Shown here in pieces: positions 1 through 9,179 of a stretch of DNA of 64,000 bases (position 1 is its first letter; each line of letters begins with the position of its first letter). Source of the stretch: JANNBN01 sp031385545 (lineage in GTDB: Bacteria; Actinomycetota; Acidimicrobiia; Acidimicrobiales; JANYDT01); the NCBI GenBank assembly GCA_031385545.1, contig JANNBN010000130.1, positions 1-64,000 of the forward strand, written 5' to 3'. The translations under genes were made by a program, and so were the position numbers. A model generated the notes under the pieces. It searched no databases. It was not told the origin of the DNA and saw nothing but the letters and a program-made list of their open reading frames with translations.

Positions 1-190
1 GTCGTCGGAGTCGTCGTCACGGTGGTGGGCGTTGTCGTCACCGTCGTCGGAGTCGTCGTCACCGTCGTCGGAGTCGTCGTCACGGTCGTCGGAGTCGTCG
101 TCACCGTCGTCGGAGTCGTCGTCACCGTGGTGGGCGTTGTCGTCACCGTCGTCGGAGTCGTCGTCACCGTGGTCGGAGTCGTCGTGGAGG
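1..190. repeat. 21-bp tandem repeat encoding the TTTPTTV tail
   Basis: About nine copies of a 21-bp unit (gtcgtcggagtcgtcgtcacc and close variants such as gtggtgggcgttgtcgtcacc) run from the window edge to about 190. The unit is a multiple of three, so copy-number changes keep the minus-strand reading frame and only alter stalk length. Further degenerate Thr-rich coding repeats continue to about 320. Confidence 0.9.
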
Positions 191-2591
191 TGTCAAGCGT
201 CGTGGTCGTGGTATCCAACGTCGTGGTCGTGGTATCCAACGTCGTCGACGTCGTTGATGTTGACGTTGATGTTGATGTTGACGTGGACGTTGTTGAGGTG
301 GACGTGGTTGATGTGGTGGCCGGCGGCACGAAGTTGAACCCGGCGTCGAAGGTGTGGTCCGAGCCGACTTTGGCCGTCAGGGTGAACGTTGCGACACCGC
401 CGGCGTCGAGGAAGTCGGAGTCGCTGTCGTCCTGCGTGACGTCGCCCGTTACTTCAACCGCTGCGTTTGCTGGGCTGAGGACATAGTCGGTGAGAACCGA
501 GCCGGAGTCGACGGGATCGATCTTGATCACGTACTGCGCACCGGCGGTCAGCGCTGAGATGCCGTATGCGGCACCGGTTCCACCGGTACCCGATGCAGCA
601 CTTGAGAACAAGTACGTGCCCGTACTATCGGTTGTTGCGGTGCCGAGCAGCGTGGTGCCGTTCGCAGCGAACAGTTTCACGACGACACCGGCGAGGCCGG
701 TCTCGTCGCTGTCCTGGCGACCGTCGTTGTCCGTGTCGATCCAGACCCGGTTGCCGATCTCGGTCGGGGTCTGGTCACACAGCAACTCCAACAGGCCCAT
801 CCCGTTCGCAGAACCGAAACGCACGGGTACGTCCGACGCAACCCGCGAGGAGTTGGTCGGTGCACCACCGGTGGCGGTGTCGAACCAGCGGACACCGGTC
901 GTGAATTTGTCGGCACTGTCTATCGACGGCGAAACAGGGTTGTTGAACGTGGCGATTAGTTGGTTGCTGCCCGGCTTCGTCAGCACGGCGCCGCCTGCTG
1001 CCTCGTCCTGCTCGGTCGTACTGTTCAGCATGAAGTCGTCGCCGGAGAAGTACTCCGAACCCGTGCGGGTACATGCGCCGGTGCCTTCGATCTGATAGGT
1101 CGCACCGTTGACACACGCACGGAGAATGTCGCCGCCCGCAAGGCCGGAAACGAGTGGATTTCCGGTGCCGTTGGAGAACTGACTCCGGCCGGAGAGGTCG
1201 CCGAGCCGGTCACGGATTGCAAGGATGATCGAGCCATCGTTTGCGATCGCCAGGTCGCTCAGCACCGGTTGCGGCGCAACTGCCACGTCTTCTGTGCCGT
1301 TGTTGAACACCGTCGCTGTTCCCAGCCACTGGTCGCTCCACGGCATCCATGCGCAACCAAGCGGCGACGGAAGAGCCGACGCTGCGGTACAGCCGTTCTT
1401 CACCAACGTCACAGGCCCCAGGACCGGAGTTGCTGACCAGGTCACTCCGGAAAGTGGATAGGTCCATACCTGCACGGTCAGGTCTGCAGGTGTTCCACCA
1501 AGACTGGCGTCACAGAGCACACCGGCATACAGCACACCGTCCTTGATCGTGATGCCGCCTGTCCGACCCACACCATTTGCACAGGTGTCGGGCGGGCTAC
1601 CGATGTTGTCGGCCAAAGCGGTCGGAGCGGAGCCGTCGGCCGGGAGCCCGATGCGGTAGATGTTCTTGTCGAAGCCGCTGACGACGATCAGTTCCTTGTC
1701 GTCCTCGGTGGTCTCGAGGTCCAGCAGACCGTACCGGTGGACCTTGTTGAGTGGGTCCAGATCTTCGTTCGGCGTGGTGTTCACACCACGGGTGGCGTTG
1801 TCGTTCAGCCCGCCATCGCGCACGTTGACCCCGAGGTTTTCAAGGTCCACCCAAGGGACGGTCGGCGCTCCGACCGTGCCGAGTTCGGTCTTGTACAGCA
1901 TGCCGAGCGACGGGATGCCGGCCGGGAATTCTGGCTGTGCCAGGTGGCGCTTGAACAAGGTGGTGTTGAAGAGCCGCTTGGAGCTGCGCTGATACGCGAC
2001 ACCGTATGCAGGGCCCGTCTCGTCTGTATCGGCGACCGGGGTCGCACCGCCTCCTGCGAACGGAGCGGTGTACAGCGACGCGATCCCGCTTCCCGGTGCG
2101 GGGTTCCCTGCCGCGAAACACGTGAGTGCATAATCCGGGTTGGCCTGGCAGTAGTCACCCGGGTTCTGCACTCCGTAGTTGGCGGTGCCGTTCTCCATGA
2201 CGAACTGCACGCTGGATCCGCTGCCGGTTCCCTGCGCGCTCGACGTCAGGTGGCTGGGCAGGTCGGTGAACTCGACGCGATAGGTCGTTCCGCTGAGCAG
2301 CGCGCCGATCGTGTAGGTGCCGTCCGCGAGAGTGGTGGTCGTGAGCGGCGCGTTGGAGCCTTCGAAGGCTCGGACGACGACTCCGCCCACGCCCGTCTCG
2401 CCGCCATCGAGGACGCCGTTGGCGTTGATGTCACGGAACACGGTGCCGACGATCGACCCGGGGGTCGCTCCGGCTGACATGATTCCGCCGACCAGCCCTC
2501 CGGTCAACGGGAACATCACTGCAGTTGCGGCTGAGATGGCGCGTCGTCCGGTCCGCCGCCTGATCAGGCCCTGCTTGGGTGCTCGCTTCAT
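1..2591 (-). CDS. Secreted SdrD/Cna-B-domain protein with Thr/Pro repeat tail (3' end beyond window)
   Basis: The frame is open from ATG at 2591 to the window edge (863 codons), so the C-terminus is missing. The N-terminus (MKRAPKQGLIRRRTGRR then a hydrophobic stretch) looks like a signal peptide. A Cna-B/SdrD_B-like domain (GTVFRDINANGVLDGGE) lies at about residues 45-145. A central part of about 450 residues has no family I recognise; it reads like a bounded beta-propeller or contract-like region. A second SdrD_B-like domain (IGNRVWIDTDNDGRQD) lies at about 605-745. From about residue 757 the protein becomes Thr/Ser-rich and then a heptad TTTPTTV repeat, a typical wall-spanning stalk. Likely a surface-exposed or wall-associated adhesin-type protein; no anchor motif can be seen in the visible part. 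A GGAG about 10 nt upstream supports the start. Confidence 0.8.
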   Translation of the reverse strand, partial: MKRAPKQGLIRRRTGRRAISAATAVMFPLTGGLVGGIMSAGATPGSIVGTVFRDINANGVLDGGETGVGGVVVRAFEGSNAPLTTTTLADGTYTIGALLSGTTYRVEFTDLPSHLTSSAQGTGSGSSVQFVMENGTANYGVQNPGDYCQANPDYALTCFAAGNPAPGSGIASLYTAPFAGGGATPVADTDETGPAYGVAYQRSSKRLFNTTLFKRHLAQPEFPAGIPSLGMLYKTELGTVGAPTVPWVDLENLGVNVRDGGLNDNATRGVNTTPNEDLDPLNKVHRYGLLDLETTEDDKELIVVSGFDKNIYRIGLPADGSAPTALADNIGSPPDTCANGVGRTGGITIKDGVLYAGVLCDASLGGTPADLTVQVWTYPLSGVTWSATPVLGPVTLVKNGCTAASALPSPLGCAWMPWSDQWLGTATVFNNGTEDVAVAPQPVLSDLAIANDGSIILAIRDRLGDLSGRSQFSNGTGNPLVSGLAGGDILRACVNGATYQIEGTGACTRTGSEYFSGDDFMLNSTTEQDEAAGGAVLTKPGSNQLIATFNNPVSPSIDSADKFTTGVRWFDTATGGAPTNSSRVASDVPVRFGSANGMGLLELLCDQTPTEIGNRVWIDTDNDGRQDSDETGLAGVVVKLFAANGTTLLGTATTDSTGTYLFSSAASGTGGTGAAYGISALTAGAQYVIKIDPVDSGSVLTDYVLSPANAAVEVTGDVTQDDSDSDFLDAGGVATFTLTAKVGSDHTFDAGFNFVPPATTSTTSTSTTSTSTSTSTSTSTTSTTLDTTTTTLDTTTTTLDTSTTTPTTVTTTPTTVTTTPTTVTTTPTTVTTTPTTVTTTPTTVTTTPTTVTTTPTTVTTTPT

Positions 2592-2726
2592 GTCTGTGTC
2601 GCTCCGATTCCTGCGGGAGGTACCGCGTGGGGTGTGCGGGCACGACGACGGTTGCCGACGCAGCCCACGGGGGAAGTCCCACAGGGTTTCGGCGGTTTGA
2701 GGAGCGAACTTGAGCGGTTCTGTCCC

Positions 2727-4067
2727 TCAGCGAGCCACGAGGCGGGCCAACTCGGTCAGCGAAGCGAGCGAGTGACCTTCGATGAACTCATCAACATGCG
2801 GGAGCGCAGCGGCCATCCCGCGCGCTAACGGCGCGTACCCCGGTGCTGCCTTGAGCGGGTTCACCCAGACCAGCCGGTGGGTGACCCGGTGCAGCCGTTC
2901 AACCTGTTCACCCAGCACTTCCGGATCGCCACGATCCCACCCATCAGAAAGGATGACGACCACAGCTCCGCGGGCCATCCCACGGATTGCCCAGCGGTCG
3001 TTGAACTCGCGCAGACCCTCACCAAGCCGTGTGCCACCGGACCAGTCGACGACGCGCGTCGCTGCCTGTTGCAGCGCGCGGTCAGGATCACGGCTGCTCA
3101 GTTCGCGGGTCAGACGAGTGAGGCGGGTACCCAGGGCGAATACCTCGACCCTTCCGCGGCCGACCACCGCAGCCTGGGCGAACCGCATCAATGCGCGCGC
3201 ATAGGACTCCATCGAGCCGCTGACGTCGAGCAGCAGAACGAGCCGACGCGGCCTTTCCGATGGTTCGAGAAACGACCGTTTGATCGGGGTGCCGTCGGTT
3301 CGGAGCGCGTGCCGCACCGTGCGACGCACGTCGGGTCGGCGCGTCGGGCGGTTGCCGACACTGCGACGCAGACGACGCGACCTGCGAGGTGATCCGATGA
3401 GGCGCAGCGCCACCATCATCTGATGCGCCTCGGCAAAGTCGTCATGCGAATAGCTGGCGAAGTCCTTGTCGTGGAGCAGCTCGACCCGGCTGTATCGCAC
3501 CGCCGTGGTGTCACCGTCCTGGTCATCGTCGCCGCCCTCGCCTTCTGGTTCGTCGTCCTCCGGCAGATCGTCGAAGGCCACGGACAGGTGCTCCTCGATG
3601 GCGGGGGAACTGTTCGGAACAACGTGCCCGTCCCAGAATGCGCTGAACACCCGGTCGAAAACTGCGATGTCTTCGGGTTTCCTGATCAGCGTGGCGCGGC
3701 CGGCCCAGTAGACGGGCGACCGCTGGGTCACTCCGGTGGCGACCAGCGCCTCGGCAAAGGCGACCGTGCTGCCGACCGGCGCGGCCACTCCAGCCGCCCG
3801 GAGGATGCTGACGAACGCCACCGCCATCCGGTCAACCCCCGTGGGGCCGTCGGCATGCGCAACGGTTGGGAACTGTCGCGGACCACCTTGCGCAGCGCGG
3901 ATGGCCGCCATCGTCGGGTTCATCCTGTTGCCCGTGGTCGGGGCGAGGTCACCGGGAGCGACGAGCGCCACGCCGGATGGGTCGGCAGGGGGTCGACGAA
4001 GCGGCGACGACGCCGCAGGTTGGCGTTTGCCTCCCACTGCTTCTGGACTTGGGTCAGGTGGTTGCAC
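2727..4067 (-). CDS. coxE: CoxE-like von Willebrand factor A protein
   Basis: Protein of up to 446 aa with a C-terminal VWA domain. The MIDAS motif DVSGSM sits near residue 282, after an acidic linker (EGEGGDDDQDGD) and an Arg-rich stretch. In the family, VWA proteins of this type work with a MoxR-class ATPase to mature the active site of CO-dehydrogenase-like molybdenum hydroxylases. It directly follows such an ATPase gene, overlapping its end by 14 nt. The first ~75 residues are low-complexity and poorly conserved in character, so the true start may lie downstream (for example Met at about 3926). Confidence 0.85.
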   Translation of the reverse strand: MQPPDPSPEAVGGKRQPAASSPLRRPPADPSGVALVAPGDLAPTTGNRMNPTMAAIRAAQGGPRQFPTVAHADGPTGVDRMAVAFVSILRAAGVAAPVGSTVAFAEALVATGVTQRSPVYWAGRATLIRKPEDIAVFDRVFSAFWDGHVVPNSSPAIEEHLSVAFDDLPEDDEPEGEGGDDDQDGDTTAVRYSRVELLHDKDFASYSHDDFAEAHQMMVALRLIGSPRRSRRLRRSVGNRPTRRPDVRRTVRHALRTDGTPIKRSFLEPSERPRRLVLLLDVSGSMESYARALMRFAQAAVVGRGRVEVFALGTRLTRLTRELSSRDPDRALQQAATRVVDWSGGTRLGEGLREFNDRWAIRGMARGAVVVILSDGWDRGDPEVLGEQVERLHRVTHRLVWVNPLKAAPGYAPLARGMAAALPHVDEFIEGHSLASLTELARLVAR

Positions 4068-4956
4068 GCGTCACCGCGGCACGCATCATCTGGGCGACAC
4101 CGGCCTGCTTCACCCGGTCGGCATCCTCACGGTATTTGAGGACCGTTCCGAGGGTGGCTTCGATCGTGCGCTCGTCGAGGCGGCTCCGCCCGAGCGCAGC
4201 AAGGGCCTGAGCCCAATCAATGGTTTCTGCCACACCGGGCGGCTTGTACAGATCCATTCCACGCATCTGCTCGACAGCGGCTGCTACCTCGCGGGCTAGT
4301 TCGACCGACACCCCCGGCGCACGCAGCCGCACGATCTCCACTTCGCGTTCGAAGCCAGGATGCTCGACCCAGTGGTAGAGGCAGCGGCGCTTCAACGCGT
4401 CGTGCACGTCCCTGGTGCGGTTCGAGGTGAGGATGACCAGCGGCGGTGTAGTGGTCGTGAACTTGCCCAGCTCGGGAATGGTGACCGAGTAGTCCGACAG
4501 CACCTCAAGCAGGAACGCCTCGAACTCGTCGTCGGCCCGGTCGATCTCATCGATCAGGAGAACAGGAGGCCGCGATTCGCCATGGTCGATGGCTTGCAGC
4601 AGGGGCCGCCGAACCAGGAAGCGAGGCGAGTACAGGTCAGCTTCGGCAACGTCGGTACCAGTGGAAACCTCGGCCGCCCGCAGATGCAGCAGCTGGCGGG
4701 CGTAATCCCATTCGTAGAGCGCCTGTGACGCATCGATGCCCTCGTAGCACTGCAGGCGGAGCAGGTCGGTGTGGGTCATCGCCGCCAGCACCTTTGCCAC
4801 CTCGGTTTTGCCAACCCCAGCTTCGCCCTCCAGCAGGAGTGGCCGTTGGAGCGCCATCGCGAGGAACACAACGGTGGCAAGACCCTCGTCGGCGAGGTAC
4901 CCATGAGCAGCCAAACCGGCGAGAACTTCGTCGGGCGAGCCGTAGGAATCAGTCAC
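4054..4956 (-). CDS. coxD: MoxR-type AAA+ ATPase, CoxD-like
   Basis: 300 aa. Walker A EGEAGVGKTEVAK near residues 42-54 and Walker B VLLIDEIDRADD near 125-136, followed by a sensor-1-like LTSNRTRD. MoxR ATPases act as chaperones; the CoxD branch helps insert the sulfurated copper/molybdenum centre in CO dehydrogenase. Its overlap with the VWA gene is the usual MoxR-VWA arrangement. The gene lies downstream of coxM but is separated from it by a plus-strand toxin-antitoxin pair, so it probably has its own promoter in the 63-bp divergent gap before 5020. Confidence 0.88.
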   Translation of the reverse strand: MTDSYGSPDEVLAGLAAHGYLADEGLATVVFLAMALQRPLLLEGEAGVGKTEVAKVLAAMTHTDLLRLQCYEGIDASQALYEWDYARQLLHLRAAEVSTGTDVAEADLYSPRFLVRRPLLQAIDHGESRPPVLLIDEIDRADDEFEAFLLEVLSDYSVTIPELGKFTTTTPPLVILTSNRTRDVHDALKRRCLYHWVEHPGFEREVEIVRLRAPGVSVELAREVAAAVEQMRGMDLYKPPGVAETIDWAQALAALGRSRLDERTIEATLGTVLKYREDADRVKQAGVAQMMRAAVTRATT

Positions 4957-5006
4957 CCCTCCACGGTACCTACAAAACCGGTTGAGTTAGTTCCAGCTAA
5001 ATGTGC

Positions 5007-5019
5007 TACCTTGACGTAC
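5007..5019 (+). promoter_or_regulatory. Putative -10 element of a leaderless antitoxin transcript
   Basis: TACCTT at 5007-5012 ends 7 nt before the ATG at 5020, so transcription would begin at or next to the start codon. A weak TTGAGT lies at 4982-4987, with a spacer of 19 nt. No ribosome binding site precedes the ATG, which agrees with a leaderless mRNA. Inference from sequence only. Confidence 0.35.
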
Positions 5020-5295
5020 ATGGCTTCTTCGGTTGGGATCCGAGCCCTGCAGCAAAACGCGTCAGCGGTTGTTTCTCGTGTCGAATCAGGCGAGACAATC
5101 GAAATCACCGATCACGGACGGCCGATCGCCCGCCTTGTACCCATAGCTAGTTCGGCCATTGAAACGCTTCGGACCGTCGGCCGACTGCGCGAAGCCACAC
5201 GCCCGCTGGAGTTGATCGTCCGCCCCCCGAAGCGAACGAGGGGACAGCCGTCGCTCAGCAGCGTTCTTGCTGATATGCGCGCAGATGAACGTTAA
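5020..5295 (+). CDS. Phd/YefM-family antitoxin
   Basis: 91 aa. The N-terminus (VGIRALQQNASAVVSRVESG then TIEITDHGRPIARLVPI) is the Phd/YefM DNA-binding fold. The C-terminal half (RPPKRTRGQPSLSSVLADM) would wrap the toxin. In the family, the antitoxin neutralises the PIN-domain RNase encoded next and, with it, represses the shared promoter. The toxin starts 6 nt after this stop. The ATG at 5020 was chosen because the fold begins there; longer in-frame extensions overlap coxD. Confidence 0.9.
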   Translation: MASSVGIRALQQNASAVVSRVESGETIEITDHGRPIARLVPIASSAIETLRTVGRLREATRPLELIVRPPKRTRGQPSLSSVLADMRADER

Positions 5296-5301
5296 CGGTC
5301 A

Positions 5302-5694
5302 GTGAACGTGTATGTCGACTCGTCGGCTTTTGTGAAGTTGATCAGCCTTGAGCCCGAGACCGATGCGCTTCTTCAGTGGCTAGGTGAGCATCGGCCATCA
5401 CTATTCGCTAGCGAGTTGCTCCGCACGGAAGTCATCCGGGCGGTTCGACGCTTTGACGCAAGCGCCCTGGTCGCCACGAAAGAGCTGCTCCTCACCGTGA
5501 ACCTTCTTGCCATGCCGTCTTCCACGTTCGCTCGTGCGGCCGAGCTCGACCCGCAGATCCTCCGATCGCTCGACGCACTCCACCTTGCGTCGGCGCTCGA
5601 TCTCGGCGATGACCTCGACGGTCTCGTCACCTACGATGACCGCCTCGCTGAGGCTTGCGCACTCCACGGCATAGCCGTCATCGCCCCGGCGTAA
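5302..5694 (+). CDS. vapC: VapC-family PIN-domain toxin RNase
   Basis: 130 aa starting at GTG. PIN-domain acidic residues are visible: D6 in YVDSSAFVKL, E in LLRTEVIRAV near 43, D in SLDALHLASAL near 93 and D in TYDDRLAEA near 112. These coordinate Mg2+ for endoribonuclease cleavage, typically of tRNA or rRNA. It follows the antitoxin by 6 nt with no clear ribosome binding site, so translation is probably coupled. All four catalytic acids are present, so it is likely active. Confidence 0.92.
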   Translation: MNVYVDSSAFVKLISLEPETDALLQWLGEHRPSLFASELLRTEVIRAVRRFDASALVATKELLLTVNLLAMPSSTFARAAELDPQILRSLDALHLASALDLGDDLDGLVTYDDRLAEACALHGIAVIAPA

Positions 5695-5814
5695 CACGTC
5701 AGCCGGGGAGGCCGGGCCAATTCGACCGGAGCGCGTCGTCTCTGAGCCAGAAGGTCCGCCGAGGTTGGCAGCCTCCGACCTCAACTCTTGGACCCCACAC
5801 TCGCGAGACGCGCC

Positions 5815-5854
5815 ATGACCGCCGGGCTTGCCTTGCGGGCGCCTCGGCGGTCAT
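5815..5854. terminator. Hairpin between convergent vapC and coxM
   Basis: Perfect 10-bp inverted repeat, atgaccgccg at 5815-5824 and cggcggtcat at 5845-5854, extended by ggc/gcc around a one-base bulge. It lies between the 3' ends of vapC (+) and coxM (-). No T-run follows on the plus strand, so it may be a Rho-assisted or bidirectional terminator. Confidence 0.5.
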
Positions 5855-5896
5855 GGGAATCAACAGAATCTGAAAATTAGCTGCATGGTGAAACGG

Positions 5897-6724
5897 TCAG
5901 GCAACGCCTGCTGCTTCGAGCGCTCTGCGGGTGAGGACCCGCGCCAGGTGCTTGCGATATTCGACCGATGCGTTGAGGTCCGCAGGAGGTTCGGTGCCGT
6001 CGGCTGCGTGCTCGGCGGCTTGCGCAGCGGTGGCGCCGCTCTTGAGCGCAGCTTCGACTGCCGATGCCCGAACCGGGATAGAGCCCATGTTGGTGAGCGC
6101 CACACCGACGTTGCCGCCCTGGTTGAACGCGGCAACGCCGACGATTGCCCAGTCCTGAGCCCGGCGGTTGAACTTCTGATAGTTGGCACCGGCACCGGTT
6201 GTCTTCGGCACCCGGATCTCGGTCAGCAACTCGTCTTCTGCAAGTGCCGTGGTGAGGAAGCCGTGGAAGAAATCAGCGGCGCTGATCGTGCGCTCGCCCT
6301 TCGGTCCACGGGCGACCAGCGTGGCACCCAACGCAACAGCGGCCGTCGGCAGATCCGACGCCGGGTCACCGTGCGCAATGGAACCGCCGATGGTGCCGCG
6401 ATGGCGGACCTGGTTGTCGCCCACGTAATGGGCGACCTTGCCGAGCAGCGGGACATGCTCCGCGAGCACCGACGAGGTCTCGACCTCGCGGTGACGGGTG
6501 AGCGCTCCGATGGCGATGTGGTCGCCTGCGTCGCGGATGTAGGAGAGGTCCTTCACCCGGCCGACGTCGACCAGCACACCGGGCGACGCAAGCCGCAGTT
6601 TCAGGAGCGGCACAAGACTGTGTCCGCCAGCGAGAATCTTTGCCTCGTCTCCGTGCTCCACCAAGGCAGCGATGGCTGCTTCGGCCGAATCGACCCGGAC
6701 GTAATCGAACTTTGCGGGAATCAT
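5897..6724 (-). CDS. coxM: CO-dehydrogenase-like FAD-binding medium subunit
   Basis: 275 aa, normal length. It carries both family FAD-binding motifs: AGGHSLVPLLKLRL near residues 32-45 and TIGGSIAHGDPASD near 110-123. The medium subunit passes electrons from the [2Fe-2S] clusters of CoxS to an external acceptor. The ATG at 6724 has a good ribosome binding site (CAGGAGT). It is the last gene of the coxS-coxL-coxM series, 48 nt after coxL. The S-L-M order is typical of form II enzymes, whereas form I uses M-S-L. Confidence 0.93.
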   Translation of the reverse strand: MIPAKFDYVRVDSAEAAIAALVEHGDEAKILAGGHSLVPLLKLRLASPGVLVDVGRVKDLSYIRDAGDHIAIGALTRHREVETSSVLAEHVPLLGKVAHYVGDNQVRHRGTIGGSIAHGDPASDLPTAAVALGATLVARGPKGERTISAADFFHGFLTTALAEDELLTEIRVPKTTGAGANYQKFNRRAQDWAIVGVAAFNQGGNVGVALTNMGSIPVRASAVEAALKSGATAAQAAEHAADGTEPPADLNASVEYRKHLARVLTRRALEAAGVA

Positions 6725-6772
6725 GGTAGTGAAACTCCTGGGCGGGGGTCAGTAATCGGGTCGGTGTTCAAG

Positions 6773-9166
6773 TCAGTTGGCCGAGTGTGAGATGGCATGC
6801 CACACCCGCTCGGGGGTTGCAGGCATCAGAATGTCGTTCACGCCGAAGTCGCGCAGTGCGTCGACGATGGCGTTCATCACCGCAGGGGCCGAGCCGATGG
6901 TGCCGGCTTCGCCCGCTCCCTTGACACCCATTGGGTTGGTTGGGCTGGGGGTCACGGTGTGGTCGGTGATGAGCGATGGCACATCTGCAGCCGACGGCAC
7001 CAGGTAGTCAGCCAAGGTGGCCGTGAGGAGGTTGCCCTTGTCGTCGTACTGCACGCCTTCGAACAAAGCCTGGGCAATGCCCTGGATGACGCCGCCGTGA
7101 ATCTGGCCCTGCACGATGAGTGGGTTGATCTGGTTGCCGCAGTCGTCGACGCACACGTACTTCTTGAGCGCCGTGTGGCCTGTCTCGGTGTCCACCTCGA
7201 CGATGGCGATATGCGTACCGAACGGGAACGTGAAGTTGGGTGGGTCCCAGGTGCAGTGCGCTTCGAGGTTGGGCTCCATCCCGTCTGGAAGGTTGTGCGC
7301 CGTGAACGCACCGAACGCAATGGCAGCGATGGGGAGCGCTCGGTCCGGTGAGCCCTTGACGCTGAACACCCCTGCCGCGAACTCGACGTCGTCGTCTGAG
7401 GCCTCGAGCTGATGCGCGGCGATGGCTTTGGCCTTGGCGATCACCTTGTCCGTGGCGATCCAGATTGCGGTGCCACCGACGGCAAGCGACCGGGAGCCGT
7501 AGGTATCCAGGCCGAGCGGCGAGATGGCCGTATCGGAGTGCAGCACCTCGATGTCGTCGGGGCTGATGCCCAACTTGTCTGCCACGATCTGGCTCCACGT
7601 GGTCTCGTGGCCCTGCCCGTGTGGTGTGGCGCCGGAGATGACCTGCACCTTGCAGGTAGGAAGGATGCGCACGGTTGCGGCTTCCCAACCACCGGCCGAG
7701 TAATTGAGCGACGCAAGCGCGCGTGACGGTGCGAGACCGCAGATCTCGAAGTACGACGAGATGCCGACGCCGGTGCGGATCTTGGACTTGCTGGCCTTTT
7801 CCGTGGCCTGCTTGGCACGAAGGCCGTCGTAATCGGCGTGCGCAAGGGCCTTTGCAAGTGCAGGCTCGTAATTGCCGGAGTCGAACACCAGCCCACTGGC
7901 CGACGGATACGGGAACGCGTCGGCCGGAATGAAGTTGCGACGACGGATCTCGGCCGGGTCGAGACCGATCTTTGCCGCCAGCGTGTCCATGGACCGCTCG
8001 ATGGCGTAGCTGGCCTCGGGGCGACCAGCGCCGCGGTACGCATCGGTCGGCGTGAGGTTGGTGAACACGGCCGTGCAGCGGAAGCTGAAAGCCGGTACGG
8101 CGTACACGCCGGTGTACAGGAACGAACCGAGTAGCGGCACGCCGGGTGTGACGAGCTGAAGATAAGCGCCCATATCAGCAAGAATTTCGACCCGCACCGC
8201 GGTGACCTTGCCGTCTGCGTCGGCTGCGAGTTCGATGACCTGCTCTTGGCCGCGGCCGTGGATGGTGGCCTGGGTGTTCTCGGAGCGGGTCTCGGTCCAG
8301 CGGACCGGACGCCGCAGCTTGCGGGCAAGCGCAAGAGCCAGCACTTCCTCGGCGTACACGTTGAGCTTGGAACCAAAGCCGCCGCCCACCGCCGGAGCGA
8401 TGACCCGCAACTTCTGCTCGGGGATGCCGACCGTGAGCCCGAGCATCACCTTGAGGATGTGCGGGATCTGGGTGGAGCTGTACACCACGAACTCGCCACC
8501 GAACGGCTGCGGAACGACCAGGACGCCACGGGGCTCCATTGCTGCCGGGATGAGGCGTTGCTGCACGTACTCGCAGCGGACGGTATGCACTGCTGCTGCG
8601 AACGCAGCGGTGACCTTGTCCTCGTCCGGCTTGAGATCCCACACGTAGCTTTGGTTGGTGCCGATCTCGGGGTGGATGACCACCCGGTCGGACAACGCAT
8701 CCTTGACGCCGACGACCGCAGGCAACTCCTCGTAGTCCACGATGACAAGCGTCGCCGCGTCGGCGGCCTGCGCCTTGGTGTCAGCGATGACCACGGCCAC
8801 TGCGTCGCCGCAGTAGTTGGCCGTGCCAACTGCGAGCGGGTAGTGCGCTGGGTTCTTCATGTCCGCCGTGACAGGCCACGCGCATGGCATGGGACCGCCC
8901 CATTCGCCGGCCAGGTCTGCACCGGTGAACACGGCCACGACCCCTGGGGCCTTGAGCGCATCGGCGGTGTCGATGGACCGGATACGGGCGTGTGCGTAAG
9001 GGCTGCGGACCATTGCCATCTGCACGGCGCCGGTCACGACAATATCGTCGGTGTACTTACCTTCACCGGTAAGGAGCTTTGGATCTTCTTTGCGCAGCAG
9101 CGGCTGGCCAACCGTTCCGTGGAACGGCGCATCGTCGGCGAGGACGGCGTCAAGGATGTCGGTCAC
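6773..9166 (-). CDS. coxL: Form II CO-dehydrogenase-like molybdopterin large subunit
   Basis: 797 aa starting at GTG with a GGGGG ribosome binding site. Xanthine oxidase-family molybdenum subunit: VGGGFGSKLNVYAEE in the first Mo-binding half, ATPHGQGHETTW near residue 520, and the catalytic Glu in GVKGAGEAGTIGS near 750. The active-site loop reads AYRGAGR (after TPTD). This is the form II signature; bona fide form I CO dehydrogenase has AYxCSFR. The true substrate is therefore uncertain: CO oxidation with low affinity, or another hydroxylation, are both proposed for this clade. Confidence 0.94.
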   Translation of the reverse strand: MTDILDAVLADDAPFHGTVGQPLLRKEDPKLLTGEGKYTDDIVVTGAVQMAMVRSPYAHARIRSIDTADALKAPGVVAVFTGADLAGEWGGPMPCAWPVTADMKNPAHYPLAVGTANYCGDAVAVVIADTKAQAADAATLVIVDYEELPAVVGVKDALSDRVVIHPEIGTNQSYVWDLKPDEDKVTAAFAAAVHTVRCEYVQQRLIPAAMEPRGVLVVPQPFGGEFVVYSSTQIPHILKVMLGLTVGIPEQKLRVIAPAVGGGFGSKLNVYAEEVLALALARKLRRPVRWTETRSENTQATIHGRGQEQVIELAADADGKVTAVRVEILADMGAYLQLVTPGVPLLGSFLYTGVYAVPAFSFRCTAVFTNLTPTDAYRGAGRPEASYAIERSMDTLAAKIGLDPAEIRRRNFIPADAFPYPSASGLVFDSGNYEPALAKALAHADYDGLRAKQATEKASKSKIRTGVGISSYFEICGLAPSRALASLNYSAGGWEAATVRILPTCKVQVISGATPHGQGHETTWSQIVADKLGISPDDIEVLHSDTAISPLGLDTYGSRSLAVGGTAIWIATDKVIAKAKAIAAHQLEASDDDVEFAAGVFSVKGSPDRALPIAAIAFGAFTAHNLPDGMEPNLEAHCTWDPPNFTFPFGTHIAIVEVDTETGHTALKKYVCVDDCGNQINPLIVQGQIHGGVIQGIAQALFEGVQYDDKGNLLTATLADYLVPSAADVPSLITDHTVTPSPTNPMGVKGAGEAGTIGSAPAVMNAIVDALRDFGVNDILMPATPERVWHAISHSAN

Positions 9167-9179
9167 GACGGACCCCCGA

